Assembly: GCA_009702645.1 (NCBI GenBank) | Contig: WLHO01000007.1 | Coordinates: 1-13,624, forward strand | Origin: Actinomycetota bacterium | Lineage (GTDB): Bacteria; Actinomycetota; Actinomycetes; Actinomycetales; Microbacteriaceae | Direction of reading: 5' to 3' | Length of the DNA: 13,624 nucleotides | Shown: in pieces, positions 1-7,179 of the stretch | Layout of the letters: each line of letters starts with the position of its first letter | How positions within the stretch are numbered: the first letter of the stretch is position 1 | Position numbers and translations under genes: made by a program | The notes under the pieces: generated by a model | What the model was told of the DNA's origin: nothing | Database searches by the model: none | Seen by the model: only the letters and a program-made list of their open reading frames with translations

Positions 1-467
1 AAAACGAAGTAGCTATTTCTCTGTCATCCCAGGATCGGCTTGCAGCTCAAGCTCCAAGGCTTCGACCCGTCGCAACTGCGCCGACTTCTGTAACTGAAAG
101 TCTCGGTGAAACAGTTGACCTTGTTAGATCAATTCCAACTACCGCGGCACCCTTGAATACTCAAGCTTCAAATCCAGAAGAACCTGCCCTTTCAGAAACC
201 GCAGATTTGCTTGATGCCCTCAGAAAGAAAAGAAACGAGCGCGAAAGCGTTGAACAACTTGATCCGCACCCTTCTACTGAGGGCCTAAGAATCGTTGAGC
301 TAGTTCCAGAACAGACTTATCCGGATGAAGAACCAGAGCCGGTGGTTATCGAGCCTGAACCAACTCCTGCGCCAGTAAACACAGACAGCAATACCTCACC
401 AAAGCGCGGACGTGCTTCGATTCCAAGCTGGGATCAAATCGTATTTGGAACAAAAACCGAAGACTAA
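1..467 (+). CDS. sepH: SepH (DUF3071) cell division protein, C-terminal end only
   Basis: This frame is open from the left edge to a TAA at 465-467, so the gene begins outside the window and only about the last 154 codons are visible. The visible part is low complexity and rich in Pro, Glu and Thr (for example EPEPVVIEPEPTPAPV), which suggests a disordered linker. It ends in a short basic-aromatic motif, GRASIPSWDQIVFGTK, which I recognise as the conserved C-terminal signature of actinobacterial DUF3071/SepH proteins. In that family the N-terminal DUF3071 domain carries a helix-turn-helix-like fold, and the protein binds FtsZ and promotes Z-ring assembly at the septum. None of the N-terminal domain is visible here. 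The identification rests on the end motif, the linker composition and the actinobacterial neighbourhood. The gene converges on the phosphodiesterase-like gene with an 8-nt gap. Confidence 0.8.
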   Translation, partial: NEVAISLSSQDRLAAQAPRLRPVATAPTSVTESLGETVDLVRSIPTTAAPLNTQASNPEEPALSETADLLDALRKKRNERESVEQLDPHPSTEGLRIVELVPEQTYPDEEPEPVVIEPEPTPAPVNTDSNTSPKRGRASIPSWDQIVFGTKTED

Positions 468-484
468 GTCTTTAGCTAAAAGAC
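468..484. terminator. Small AT-rich inverted repeat at the sepH tail, possible weak terminator
   Basis: GTCTTT at 468-473 and AAAGAC at 479-484 form a perfect 6-bp stem around a 5-nt loop. The repeat fills the gap between two convergent genes and contains the stop codon of the minus-strand gene. The stem is short and AT-rich and has no long T-run, so any terminator activity would be weak. It is the only hairpin I see at this junction. Confidence 0.3.
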
Positions 485-1630
485 AAGCAGTGGTACTTCC
501 CACTCAGCCTTACTCATTCCTCCGTGCTGGCCAATCATTTCTAATGACTTAGGTTTTGCAAAATCACGATGATAGATAACTCGGTCCGCTTTCGGCAGCA
601 GCACTAAATCGGGGGCAACAACCTCGGCAGTAGAGCTAAGTGGCTGATACCAACCGGTTTCAACTAACTCCTGCACCGAAGCAACATCAACCAGCGACCC
701 CAGTTCAGACTCAATGCTCTTACGTTTTGCCGTCAAATCAACGCTCGAATCAAAGTAAGCAAAGCCAACTCTCGGATCTCCCCCAATCATCACGAGGTCC
801 TTCATTGATTCATATTCATCCAGATAAACGTGGGATGACTTAGGCACATCGATTACGCCGTGGTCGGCGGTAAGAATTGCGCCAGCTGATTTTGGTAGCG
901 ATTTAGTAAAGCCCCCGAGCACTGAATCCAATTCTTCGATTGTGTTTAACCACTTTTGCGAACTAGTTCCAAAACGGTGAGCTAGTTGATCCAACTCTGG
1001 GATATAGAGATAGATAAGCGTTCCAGGCTTGGCAAGCTCGGAACTTGCTATCGCAAACCGCTCCTCAATAGTTTTAGCCGGCATGTACTTGGAAGCCGGC
1101 ATAGTTGCTTGAGTGAATCCACTTGCTTCGTATTCGCCTGGCCCAACAGTGATCATTCGCTTGCCTGCAGCAACACCTTGCTCGCTGATGGTCTCGAGGT
1201 CTTGATACCTTCTCGGAGGAAGGTCAGGCCCAAGATCGTTTAGCAGGTTTATAGCCTTAGAGTGTTGCCGATCAAAGACCCGATATCCGATGAAGGCATG
1301 TTCTCCGCTTTGTTTGCCTGTTGCAAAACTAGCCAAGCTGGTAGCGGTAGTTGTGGGGAAACCTGAGAACAGAGATTTGGAATTTGCTAACTTTTGGTTG
1401 AGAAAGCCAGCATGGCCGCCAGCGGCTTTGATATTTGCAACACCCAATCCGTCAACCAGAATCACTGCATAGCTTTGTTTGGCAATAAGCGAAAGTGGGT
1501 TTGTTTTGCCATCGAGCGCTAGTAATGCACTGAGATAAGCCTCGGAAAGCCTCCCAAATGATTTTGGTACAGAAGGTAGCATCGAAGCTAAGTTTGCCAC
1601 AGCAGCAGGAAGATCATGGCCAAAGAACAA
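476..1630 (-). CDS. Alkaline phosphatase superfamily protein (type I phosphodiesterase/nucleotide pyrophosphatase-like)
   Basis: This is a predicted metal-dependent phosphodiesterase or pyrophosphatase; the substrate cannot be told from sequence. The superfamily metal-site motifs appear in order: ILVDGLG with D60, the nucleophile loop GFPTTTATS with candidate threonines at 93-95, DQLAH with D214 and H218, TADHG with D256 and H257, and GQHGG with H369. All expected ligands are present, so it looks active. I see no signal peptide or membrane helix, which points to a cytoplasmic protein. The length of 384 residues is normal for the actinobacterial group found beside sepH. The start is uncertain. 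TTG at 1630 is the most upstream possible start in the frame and keeps the LPAA...LASMLPSV head that I recall from homologues; ATG at 1582 would remove part of it. Neither has a clear ribosome binding site. With TTG the gene overlaps the 5' end of divergent parC by 15 nt. Confidence 0.82.
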   Translation of the reverse strand: MFFGHDLPAAVANLASMLPSVPKSFGRLSEAYLSALLALDGKTNPLSLIAKQSYAVILVDGLGVANIKAAGGHAGFLNQKLANSKSLFSGFPTTTATSLASFATGKQSGEHAFIGYRVFDRQHSKAINLLNDLGPDLPPRRYQDLETISEQGVAAGKRMITVGPGEYEASGFTQATMPASKYMPAKTIEERFAIASSELAKPGTLIYLYIPELDQLAHRFGTSSQKWLNTIEELDSVLGGFTKSLPKSAGAILTADHGVIDVPKSSHVYLDEYESMKDLVMIGGDPRVGFAYFDSSVDLTAKRKSIESELGSLVDVASVQELVETGWYQPLSSTAEVVAPDLVLLPKADRVIYHRDFAKPKSLEMIGQHGGMSKAEWEVPLLVF

Positions 1631-4012
1631 ATCGATAAAGTTCCGGAACGAATCTTCGACATCGACTTATCCAAGGAGATGCAGGACTCATTCCTGGAGT
1701 ACTCCTACTCTGTTATCTACTCCCGAGCCCTTCCCGATGCTCGGGATGGCCTAAAGCCAGTTCATCGACGCATCGTTTACCAGATGGGTGAGATGGGGCT
1801 TCGCCCAGACCGAGGCCACGTCAAATCAGCCCGAGTTACTGGCGAGGTAATGGGAAAGCTGCACCCGCACGGTGACAGCGCCATCTATGACGCTTTGGTT
1901 CGAATGGCGCAACCGTTTTCACTCCGAGTACCCCTTGTTGACGGACATGGAAACTTCGGTTCCCTAGATGATGGACCTGCCGCAGCTAGGTATACCGAGG
2001 TAAGGCTTTCATCAGCAGCGCTGGTGATGAATGAGGGTCTAAACGAAAACGTCGTCGATTTCAAGCCAAACTACGATGCTCAACTTTCAGAGCCAGAAGT
2101 TCTTCCGGCTGCATTTCCAAACCTGTTGGTGAACGGAGCTTCTGGAATTGCCGTTGGTATGGCAACCAACATGCCCCCGCATAACATGCGCGAGGTCGTC
2201 AAGGCAGCAATTTTTCTTCTAAGAAACCCCAAGGCAACCCTCGATGACCTAATGGCCATTGTTCCAGCCCCAGATTTCCCAAACGGTGGAATCATCATGG
2301 TTGGCGAAGGTATCAAGGAAGCTTACGAAACAGGCCGCGGTAGCTTCAAAACCAGGGCAAGAGTGAGTGTCGAATCAGTTGCTCCTAGAAAACTTGGGCT
2401 CGTAGTCACTGAGCTTCCCTACCTTGTGGGGCCCGAAAAAGTTATCGAAAAGATTAAAGAAGGCGTGAACGCCAAGAAGCTTCAGGGTATTTCTGATGTG
2501 ATTGACCTGACCGATAGAAGTAATGGTCTGAAGCTCATCATTGAACTCAAAACCGGATTTGACCCACAGGTTGTTCTCGACCTTCTTTATCGCTACACCC
2601 CAATGGAAGATAGCTTCGGAATCAACAACGTAGCTCTAGTCGAAGGTCAGCCACAGACCCTTGGACTTCGTGACCTGCTTGGTGTTTATCTAGCTCACCG
2701 CATCATCGTCATCAGAAGAAGAAGCGAGAACCGCCTAGGCAAGCGCCAGGCCAGATTGCACCTGGTCGAGGGAATGCTCCTTGCCATCGTTGGAATTGAC
2801 GAAGTTATCAAGATCATCAGGGCTTCGGAGGAAGTTCAAGAAGCCAAAACCAAACTGATGAAGAAGTTCAAGCTCAGCGACATTCAGGCCGAGTACATTC
2901 TTGAGCTACGCCTTCGCCGCCTGACAAAGTTTTCCAAACTTGAGCTAGAGACTGAGAAAAAGCAGCTCCTTCTAGAAATTGCCGAGTTAGAGAAGATTCT
3001 AAAAAGCGACAAGGTACTCAAGGACCTAGTTGCATCAGAACTTGAGGAAGTAGCAAAAAACTACGGCGACGATCGTCGCACCTCCCTGCAAGCAGAAGGC
3101 GAAGTTGTCACTGAGTCTGCAGCCACCAAAAAGCTTGTAAACGCGGAACTCACCGATTCCCCATCAGCCATTACCCTTACCGCTTCCGGGCGGGTGTTTA
3201 GATCCGAAGATGCCAAAGAGCCTGCAACCCGAAAGAACGGCTACCGAAATTGGTTTACCTCCACAACCAGAAGCGATGTGGTTTTCGTCACGGATGCTGG
3301 TCGGATGCTTAGAACCCACGTTGGAGATATCCCGGTTGGCGACTACGGCGTTCACAACTCTGGAACTCCGGCTGCAGAGTTTCTTGGTCTCGGCAAGAAG
3401 GAGAAAGTTCTGGCTGTTTTCCCAGTAGACGAGAAAACCGTTATTGCCCTAGGCACTAAGACTGGAATCGTGAAACGGATCACCCCAGATTTCCCAACCA
3501 AGCCTGATTTTTCTTGCATCAACCTCAAAGGCTCAGACAAGGTTGTTGGAGCGGCCGCATCAACCGAGACCGACGAGCTTGTCTTTATTACTCAAGACGC
3601 GCAGTTTCTTCGCTTCGACGCAAAGGCCGTTAGGCCACAGGGTGTAAACGGTGCGGGTATGGCTGGTATCAAGACTGAATCTGAAGTTGTCTACTTCGGA
3701 GTGCTAAAGCCCAAAGAGAAAAACATCGTTTTGACCGTTGCTAACAGCTCAGCCTCCCTTCCAGGAACAGACGGCGGAGGCATGAAGGTTTCCAAACTCG
3801 CAGAATTTCCCAAGAAGGGACGAGCGACCGGCGGTGTTAGGTGTCAGAAGTTCATTCGTGGCCAAAACCAGATTGTCCTTGGATATGTCGGGCCCGAAGG
3901 CTTCCAGCTTGTGGATGGTAAGGGTAAGGCCATCGGTGTTGAGTATGAATTGCAAAAACGCGATGCCTCAGGAGATCCAGCTCCGGCCATCAGTTTTGTG
4001 GGAAGAACCTAA
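1616..4012 (+). CDS. parC: DNA topoisomerase IV subunit A (type IIA, ParC-like)
   Basis: This is the DNA-breaking and rejoining subunit of the second type IIA topoisomerase, which decatenates replicated chromosomes together with ParE. The 798 residues begin with the KPVHRRI motif (47-53). The active-site tyrosine is Y126 in AARYTE. The quinolone-region residues are S88 and D92 in HGDSAIYD, matching E. coli GyrA S83 and D87 in their sensitive form. [10 protein letters not shown] follows, then a helical tower and coiled-coil section around residues 400-490, and a C-terminal beta-pinwheel. I find no canonical GyrA box (QRRGGKG) in the pinwheel, which favours ParC over GyrA. ATG at 1616 is preceded by AGGA at 1607-1610. 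A TAAGTT hexamer at 1589-1594, inside the opposing gene, could be its -10 element. The stop overlaps the parE stop by 4 nt on the opposite strand. Confidence 0.93.
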   Translation: MAKEQIDKVPERIFDIDLSKEMQDSFLEYSYSVIYSRALPDARDGLKPVHRRIVYQMGEMGLRPDRGHVKSARVTGEVMGKLHPHGDSAIYDALVRMAQPFSLRVPLVDGHGNFGSLDDGPAAARYTEVRLSSAALVMNEGLNENVVDFKPNYDAQLSEPEVLPAAFPNLLVNGASGIAVGMATNMPPHNMREVVKAAIFLLRNPKATLDDLMAIVPAPDFPNGGIIMVGEGIKEAYETGRGSFKTRARVSVESVAPRKLGLVVTELPYLVGPEKVIEKIKEGVNAKKLQGISDVIDLTDRSNGLKLIIELKTGFDPQVVLDLLYRYTPMEDSFGINNVALVEGQPQTLGLRDLLGVYLAHRIIVIRRRSENRLGKRQARLHLVEGMLLAIVGIDEVIKIIRASEEVQEAKTKLMKKFKLSDIQAEYILELRLRRLTKFSKLELETEKKQLLLEIAELEKILKSDKVLKDLVASELEEVAKNYGDDRRTSLQAEGEVVTESAATKKLVNAELTDSPSAITLTASGRVFRSEDAKEPATRKNGYRNWFTSTTRSDVVFVTDAGRMLRTHVGDIPVGDYGVHNSGTPAAEFLGLGKKEKVLAVFPVDEKTVIALGTKTGIVKRITPDFPTKPDFSCINLKGSDKVVGAAASTETDELVFITQDAQFLRFDAKAVRPQGVNGAGMAGIKTESEVVYFGVLKPKEKNIVLTVANSSASLPGTDGGGMKVSKLAEFPKKGRATGGVRCQKFIRGQNQIVLGYVGPEGFQLVDGKGKAIGVEYELQKRDASGDPAPAISFVGRT

Positions 4013-6090
4013 GCGTCAATTCTTTCTCGCTCAAGCGAATCAGCTGAGTCGATAATGAAATCTCTTCTAGGTCCAACCTCGTTACCCATTAGAAGCTCAA
4101 ACATCTTCTCGGCAGCTTCAGCATCTTTTACGGTGACGCGTCTAAGGGCTCGCTTGGATCGGTCCATGGTGGTTTCTGCCAGCTGCTCAGCATCCATCTC
4201 CCCCAGACCCTTGTAGCGCTGAATAGGTTCCTGATAGCTCTTCTTGGCGGTCTTTAGCTTGGCCAACAGTTTTTCTAGCTCTGCCTGCGAATAGGTGTAG
4301 ATGTGCTCATTGGATTTTGATCCGGCATTGATCACTGTGACTCGATGAAGCGGAGGAACAGCCGCAAAAACTCTTCCTGCCTCAACGAGCGGGCGCATGT
4401 AGCGGAAGAACAAGGTAAGCAGCAGGGTTCTGATGTGGGCTCCGTCAACATCTGCATCGCTCATCAAGATAACTTTTCCGTACCTTGACGCATCAAGATC
4501 GAAGCTGCGTCCGGAACCAGCTCCAAGAACTTGAATGATGGATGCACACTCCGCGTTTGAGAGCATGTCGGCAACTGAAGCCTTTTGAACGTTCAGGATC
4601 TTTCCGCGGATTGGAAGCAGTGCCTGGTACTCGCTGTTTCGAGCAAGTTTGGCGGTTCCAAGGGCGGAGTCGCCCTCAACAATGAAAAGCTCCGAAACTT
4701 CAGTTTCAGAAGTGCGGCAATCAACTAGCTTGCTCGGCAAAGATGAGCTCTCCAAGGCATTTTTGCGACGCTGGGTTTCCTTGTGGGTTCGAGCCGAAAC
4801 GCGGGCTTTGGTTTCGGCAACAATCTTTTCCAAAACTAAAGCTGATTGTGTCTTGTCATCGCGCTTGGTTGACTTCAGTCGTTCATTAAGGCGTTTTGCA
4901 ACGATTGCCGACACGATGTTCTTTACCGCCGGTGTTCCAAGAATTTCCTTGGTCTGACCTTCGAACTGCGGCTCGGCTAACCGAACGGCAACCACCGCGG
5001 TCAGGCCTGCAAGAATGTCTTCTTTTTCGACCTTGTCGCTACCAAGCTTGAGCTTTCTTGCATTTGCATCAATCTCGGCACGAATTGCCTTGACAGCTCC
5101 CTGCTCAAAACCTGAAACATGGGTTCCACCCTTTGGCGTTGCAATTACGTTTACGAAGGAGCGGAAGTTTGTCTCGTATCCAGTTCCCCAGCGAAGGGCA
5201 ATGTCCACTTCACAACTTCGGGTGACTTCAGTGGAAACCATGTTGCCCTTTTTATCCAGAACTGGCACTGTCTCGGTGAATTCAGCATCACCACGTAATC
5301 GCCAGACCGAGGTCACTGCAGTGTCTGGTGCCAGGAAGTTAACAAACTCGGAAATGCCACCCTCGAACTTGAATTCCTGCTTGATTCCCTTGGCTGTTCT
5401 TTTGTCATTCAAAGTGATCAGAAGTCCCGGAACCAAGAAAGCGGTTTGGCGAGCCCGGTCTTCAATCTCTTTTAGGTCAAATGCAGTTTCTTTAACAAAG
5501 ATCTGTGGATCTGGCCAGTAACGCACTCTGGTTCCAGTCTTGTTTTTGCCGACCTTGCCCAGGATCTGAAGTTCGCTCTTTTTTACAAAAGGCTTGAAGG
5601 TGTTTGTTGGTCCGATCCCTTTTTTGTCGTCAAATACCCCTGGCTCACCGCGCCTAAAGGACATGGCATAGGTTTGCCCGTTTCTATCAACCTCAACATC
5701 GAGACGCTCTGAAAGAGCGTTTACAACCGATGCTCCTACTCCGTGCAAACCACCGGACGCTGCATATGAGCCAGAACCAAATTTTCCACCGGCATGCAAC
5801 TTGGTGAACACAACTTCGACACCCGATAGACCTGTTTTCGGTTCGATATCGACTGGGACTCCTCGGCCATCATCTTCAACCGTGACACTTCCGTCTTTTT
5901 GAAGTTCAATAGAGACTTTTTTGCCGTGACCCGCGAGTGCCTCATCCACGCTGTTATCGATGATTTCCCAAAGACAGTGCATGAGCCCGCGACCATCGGT
6001 TGAGCCGATGTACATTCCGGGGCGTTTACGGACGGCCTCTAGGCCTTCTAGGACCGAGAGGTGTCTAGCTGAATAGTCTTCGCTTGCCAC
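4009..6090 (-). CDS. parE: DNA topoisomerase IV subunit B (type IIA ATPase, ParE/GyrB-like)
   Basis: This is the ATPase subunit that drives strand passage by ParC. The N-terminal GHKL ATPase domain shows [13 protein letters not shown] (E42, D45, N46), DDGRGVP (D73, D74, R76, G77) and [15 protein letters not shown] near 113-127. The transducer carries the QTK loop at 379-381 that contacts ATP. The TOPRIM domain has EGDSA (E472-A476), PIRGKILNV (493-501) and the metal-binding DADVD (D545, D547, D549), followed by YKGLGEMD (626-633) and a C-terminal RRDFI. It has 693 residues. The ATPase/transducer stretch before QTK is longer than in E. coli GyrB (QTK at 335-337 there); part of the extra length lies around residues 255-300. 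The start is GTG at 6090. It has no Shine-Dalgarno but has TAAGAT 6 nt upstream, so the mRNA may be leaderless. It is called ParE because of its ParC neighbour; a GyrB paralogue is the alternative. Confidence 0.9.
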   Translation of the reverse strand: MASEDYSARHLSVLEGLEAVRKRPGMYIGSTDGRGLMHCLWEIIDNSVDEALAGHGKKVSIELQKDGSVTVEDDGRGVPVDIEPKTGLSGVEVVFTKLHAGGKFGSGSYAASGGLHGVGASVVNALSERLDVEVDRNGQTYAMSFRRGEPGVFDDKKGIGPTNTFKPFVKKSELQILGKVGKNKTGTRVRYWPDPQIFVKETAFDLKEIEDRARQTAFLVPGLLITLNDKRTAKGIKQEFKFEGGISEFVNFLAPDTAVTSVWRLRGDAEFTETVPVLDKKGNMVSTEVTRSCEVDIALRWGTGYETNFRSFVNVIATPKGGTHVSGFEQGAVKAIRAEIDANARKLKLGSDKVEKEDILAGLTAVVAVRLAEPQFEGQTKEILGTPAVKNIVSAIVAKRLNERLKSTKRDDKTQSALVLEKIVAETKARVSARTHKETQRRKNALESSSLPSKLVDCRTSETEVSELFIVEGDSALGTAKLARNSEYQALLPIRGKILNVQKASVADMLSNAECASIIQVLGAGSGRSFDLDASRYGKVILMSDADVDGAHIRTLLLTLFFRYMRPLVEAGRVFAAVPPLHRVTVINAGSKSNEHIYTYSQAELEKLLAKLKTAKKSYQEPIQRYKGLGEMDAEQLAETTMDRSKRALRRVTVKDAEAAEKMFELLMGNEVGPRRDFIIDSADSLERERIDA

Positions 6091-6096
6091 TTGAGA

Positions 6097-6102
6097 ATCT
6101 TA
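6097..6102 (-). promoter_or_regulatory. Candidate -10 element of a leaderless parE transcript
   Basis: TAAGAT on the minus strand fits the TANNNT -10 pattern and ends 6 nt before the parE GTG. That would place the transcription start at or next to the start codon. No Shine-Dalgarno is visible between them and no convincing -35 box lies upstream. Confidence 0.45.
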
Positions 6103-6131
6103 AGCGCAGCCACGGGCAGCCCTTGAAACCA

Positions 6132-6205
6132 ACACCCAAGACGTTGAAAATACTTCGCTTTTAGCGAAAAGCGGCTCTAAATGGACTAAATAGTCAGTTG
6201 GGTGT
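6132..6205. repeat. Outer 8-bp inverted repeat ACACCCAA / TTGGGTGT
   Basis: ACACCCAA at 6132-6139 and TTGGGTGT at 6198-6205 are perfect reverse complements. Read outward, each divergent gene therefore has TTGGGTGT followed closely by TTG upstream of its start. Such symmetry could be a shared operator or a coincidence in a short spacer. Confidence 0.5.
6154..6173. repeat. Overlapping alternative hairpins in the parE/DUF7455 spacer
   Basis: Two mutually exclusive hairpins share these bases. TTCGCT (6154-6159) pairs with AGCGAA (6163-6168) around TTT. CGCTTTT (6156-6162) pairs with AAAAGCG (6167-6173) around AGCG. Both stems are perfect. The site lies near the middle of the outer repeat and could be a protein-binding palindrome or an RNA structure. 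Confidence 0.5.
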
Positions 6206-6220
6206 GTTGAGATTAGTCCA
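6182..6220. repeat. TAGTC(C/A) half-sites in inverted and direct orientation
   Basis: TGGACTA at 6182-6188 is the exact reverse complement of TAGTCCA at 6214-6220. Between them, TAGTC at 6191-6195 forms a close palindrome with GACTA at 6184-6188 (2-nt spacer) and a direct repeat with the TAGTC at 6214-6218, 23 nt further on. The cluster ends just before the ribosome binding site of the DUF7455 gene, a plausible operator position. Confidence 0.45.
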
Positions 6221-6234
6221 GAAGGGATACACAC

Positions 6235-6447
6235 ATGCAACCAGTTGAAGCAACAGCACCGAACCTAGGCTCCACCCTGAACGCAGCCGATCGCTGCGAC
6301 GTCTGTGGTGCTCAGGCCTACATCAAGGTCTCGCTTGCTACCGGAGAACTGTTGTTTTGTGCCCACCACGGCAAGGCCAACAAGGAAAAACTTGAGCCAA
6401 TTGCTAAAGCTTGGCTTGACGAAACTGACAAGCTACTAGCTCGCTAG
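6235..6447 (+). CDS. DUF7455-type small zinc-ribbon protein
   Basis: This is a 70-residue protein of unknown function that I recognise as the small actinobacterial DUF7455 type usually found near the primary sigma factor gene. After a 17-residue variable head, the core reads ADRCDVCGAQAYIKV, GELLFCAHHGK and WLDETDKL. C21, C24, C42 and H44/H45 form a likely single zinc site (CxxC...CxHH). No membrane segment or signal peptide is seen, so it should be cytoplasmic. GAAGGG at 6221-6226, 8 nt before the ATG, is one of the better ribosome binding sites in the window. The gene diverges from parE and its last 12 nt overlap the tail of the gatD-like gene. A nucleic-acid or RNA polymerase binding role would suit the fold and neighbours but is only a guess. 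Confidence 0.85.
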   Translation: MQPVEATAPNLGSTLNAADRCDVCGAQAYIKVSLATGELLFCAHHGKANKEKLEPIAKAWLDETDKLLAR

Positions 6448-6448
6448 T
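6435..6448. terminator. Palindrome holding two convergent stop codons
   Basis: ACTAGC (6435-6440) and GCTAGT (6443-6448) are perfect reverse complements separated by 2 nt. The minus-strand stop of the gatD-like gene (6436-6438) and the plus-strand stop of the DUF7455 gene (6445-6447) sit symmetrically in the arms. The stem is short and has no T-run, so a role as a two-way terminator is possible but weakly supported. Confidence 0.25.
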
Positions 6449-7179
6449 CGTCCCTTTAGTTCAATTCTCGCCTTTTCGGCGTAAGCATCTGCAGCCTTTG
6501 CTTCTTGGCTTGTCTGTTGGTAGCTAAATCCAGATTTTGCTGCGACAAGTTTTAGAAACGCGTCGGCTAGGTGTGGATTCAATGGCAGTAGCGGTCCATT
6601 CAGCCTCGCGCCCATAAGGTTTCCCTCCAGGACGCCTTCATCGGATTTTTGCTTTGCCGATTGCATCGAGCTATTTCCAAATCCCGCCTTTAGTGAAACA
6701 AGGGCTTTTGCATCATTGAGAAGTTCAATCTCGGCCGAGTGGTTGGCGTATCCGGTTGTTAGTTCGCCGTTGCCATCAAAGCCGTAACTCTCGGCCGATG
6801 CACGCTGTGCAACCCTCACGCTTCTTGAAGGAAACACTCCGACACCAGCAACAGTTCTTCCATCCATCAACTCAATGCTCTCGCCCAGTATTTCCCAACC
6901 CAAACCCAGGGCCAAAAATGGAGTTCCTCGGGTAGCCAGCTCGCGAACTTTTGCTGCTTGCCCCTCGATCATTTCAAGAGCCTCTAAAGCACCGGCTAGT
7001 GTGCCGGAACCAATGAAGACGGCGTCGAAATCGGAACCTATCGAGCCCGTGCCATCAAAGATTTTGACGCTGGAATCAATGCCGGCCCATTTGAGTCTTT
7101 GAACTAAGCAATCTAAGTTTCCGCTTTCCCCATTAAGACCTAACTGGGAGGGGAACAAGTGGAGAAAGCGAACACTCAT
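6436..7179 (-). CDS. gatD: GatD-like class I glutamine amidotransferase lacking the catalytic cysteine
   Basis: In canonical systems GatD releases ammonia from glutamine and passes it to MurT, which amidates the alpha-carboxyl of D-Glu in lipid II. The family features seen are the N-terminal LFPSQLGLNGESGN (8-21; usually LYP..MN.YGD.GN), FDAVFIGSG (51-59), GVGVFP (112-117), ANH with H147, and GPLLPLNPHLAD (195-206). The nucleophile strand, usually PFLxxCGGYQ, reads PFLALGLGWE (87-96). The Cys position is therefore G92 (codon GGT) and the Gln position is E96. The only cysteine is C24, near the N-terminus and far from the active site. The final LHGP motif is LNGP here. Glutaminase activity is thus unlikely, although the fold looks intact at 247 residues. 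The start ATG at 7179 overlaps the murT stop as ATGA and has GGAG upstream, so the two are probably translationally coupled. The gene symbol marks homology, not activity. Confidence 0.82.
   Translation of the reverse strand: MSVRFLHLFPSQLGLNGESGNLDCLVQRLKWAGIDSSVKIFDGTGSIGSDFDAVFIGSGTLAGALEALEMIEGQAAKVRELATRGTPFLALGLGWEILGESIELMDGRTVAGVGVFPSRSVRVAQRASAESYGFDGNGELTTGYANHSAEIELLNDAKALVSLKAGFGNSSMQSAKQKSDEGVLEGNLMGARLNGPLLPLNPHLADAFLKLVAAKSGFSYQQTSQEAKAADAYAEKARIELKGRLAS

Larger units (their letters stand above)
6091..6234. promoter_or_regulatory. Divergent control region between parE and the DUF7455 gene
   Basis: These 144 non-coding bases separate two divergent genes and form one of the few real gaps in the window. 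They contain three sets of inverted repeats, listed separately, a possible -10 for parE, and the ribosome binding site of the DUF7455 gene (GAAGGG at 6221-6226, 8 nt before its ATG). Promoters for both directions should lie here. The plus-strand -10 is unclear; TAAATA at 6187-6192 is one candidate. Confidence 0.6.

Noticed and set aside
1616..4012. Calling the subunit A gene GyrA
   Set aside because: No canonical GyrA box (QRRGGKG) was found in the C-terminal domain, and the partner gene is not next to it in a gyrB-gyrA arrangement. ParC is the better call, although a diverged GyrA cannot be fully excluded.
5015..5521. 168-codon open frame antisense to parE
   Set aside because: It lies entirely within parE, whose ATPase and transducer motifs are intact in the other frame. 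Its translation resembles no known protein.
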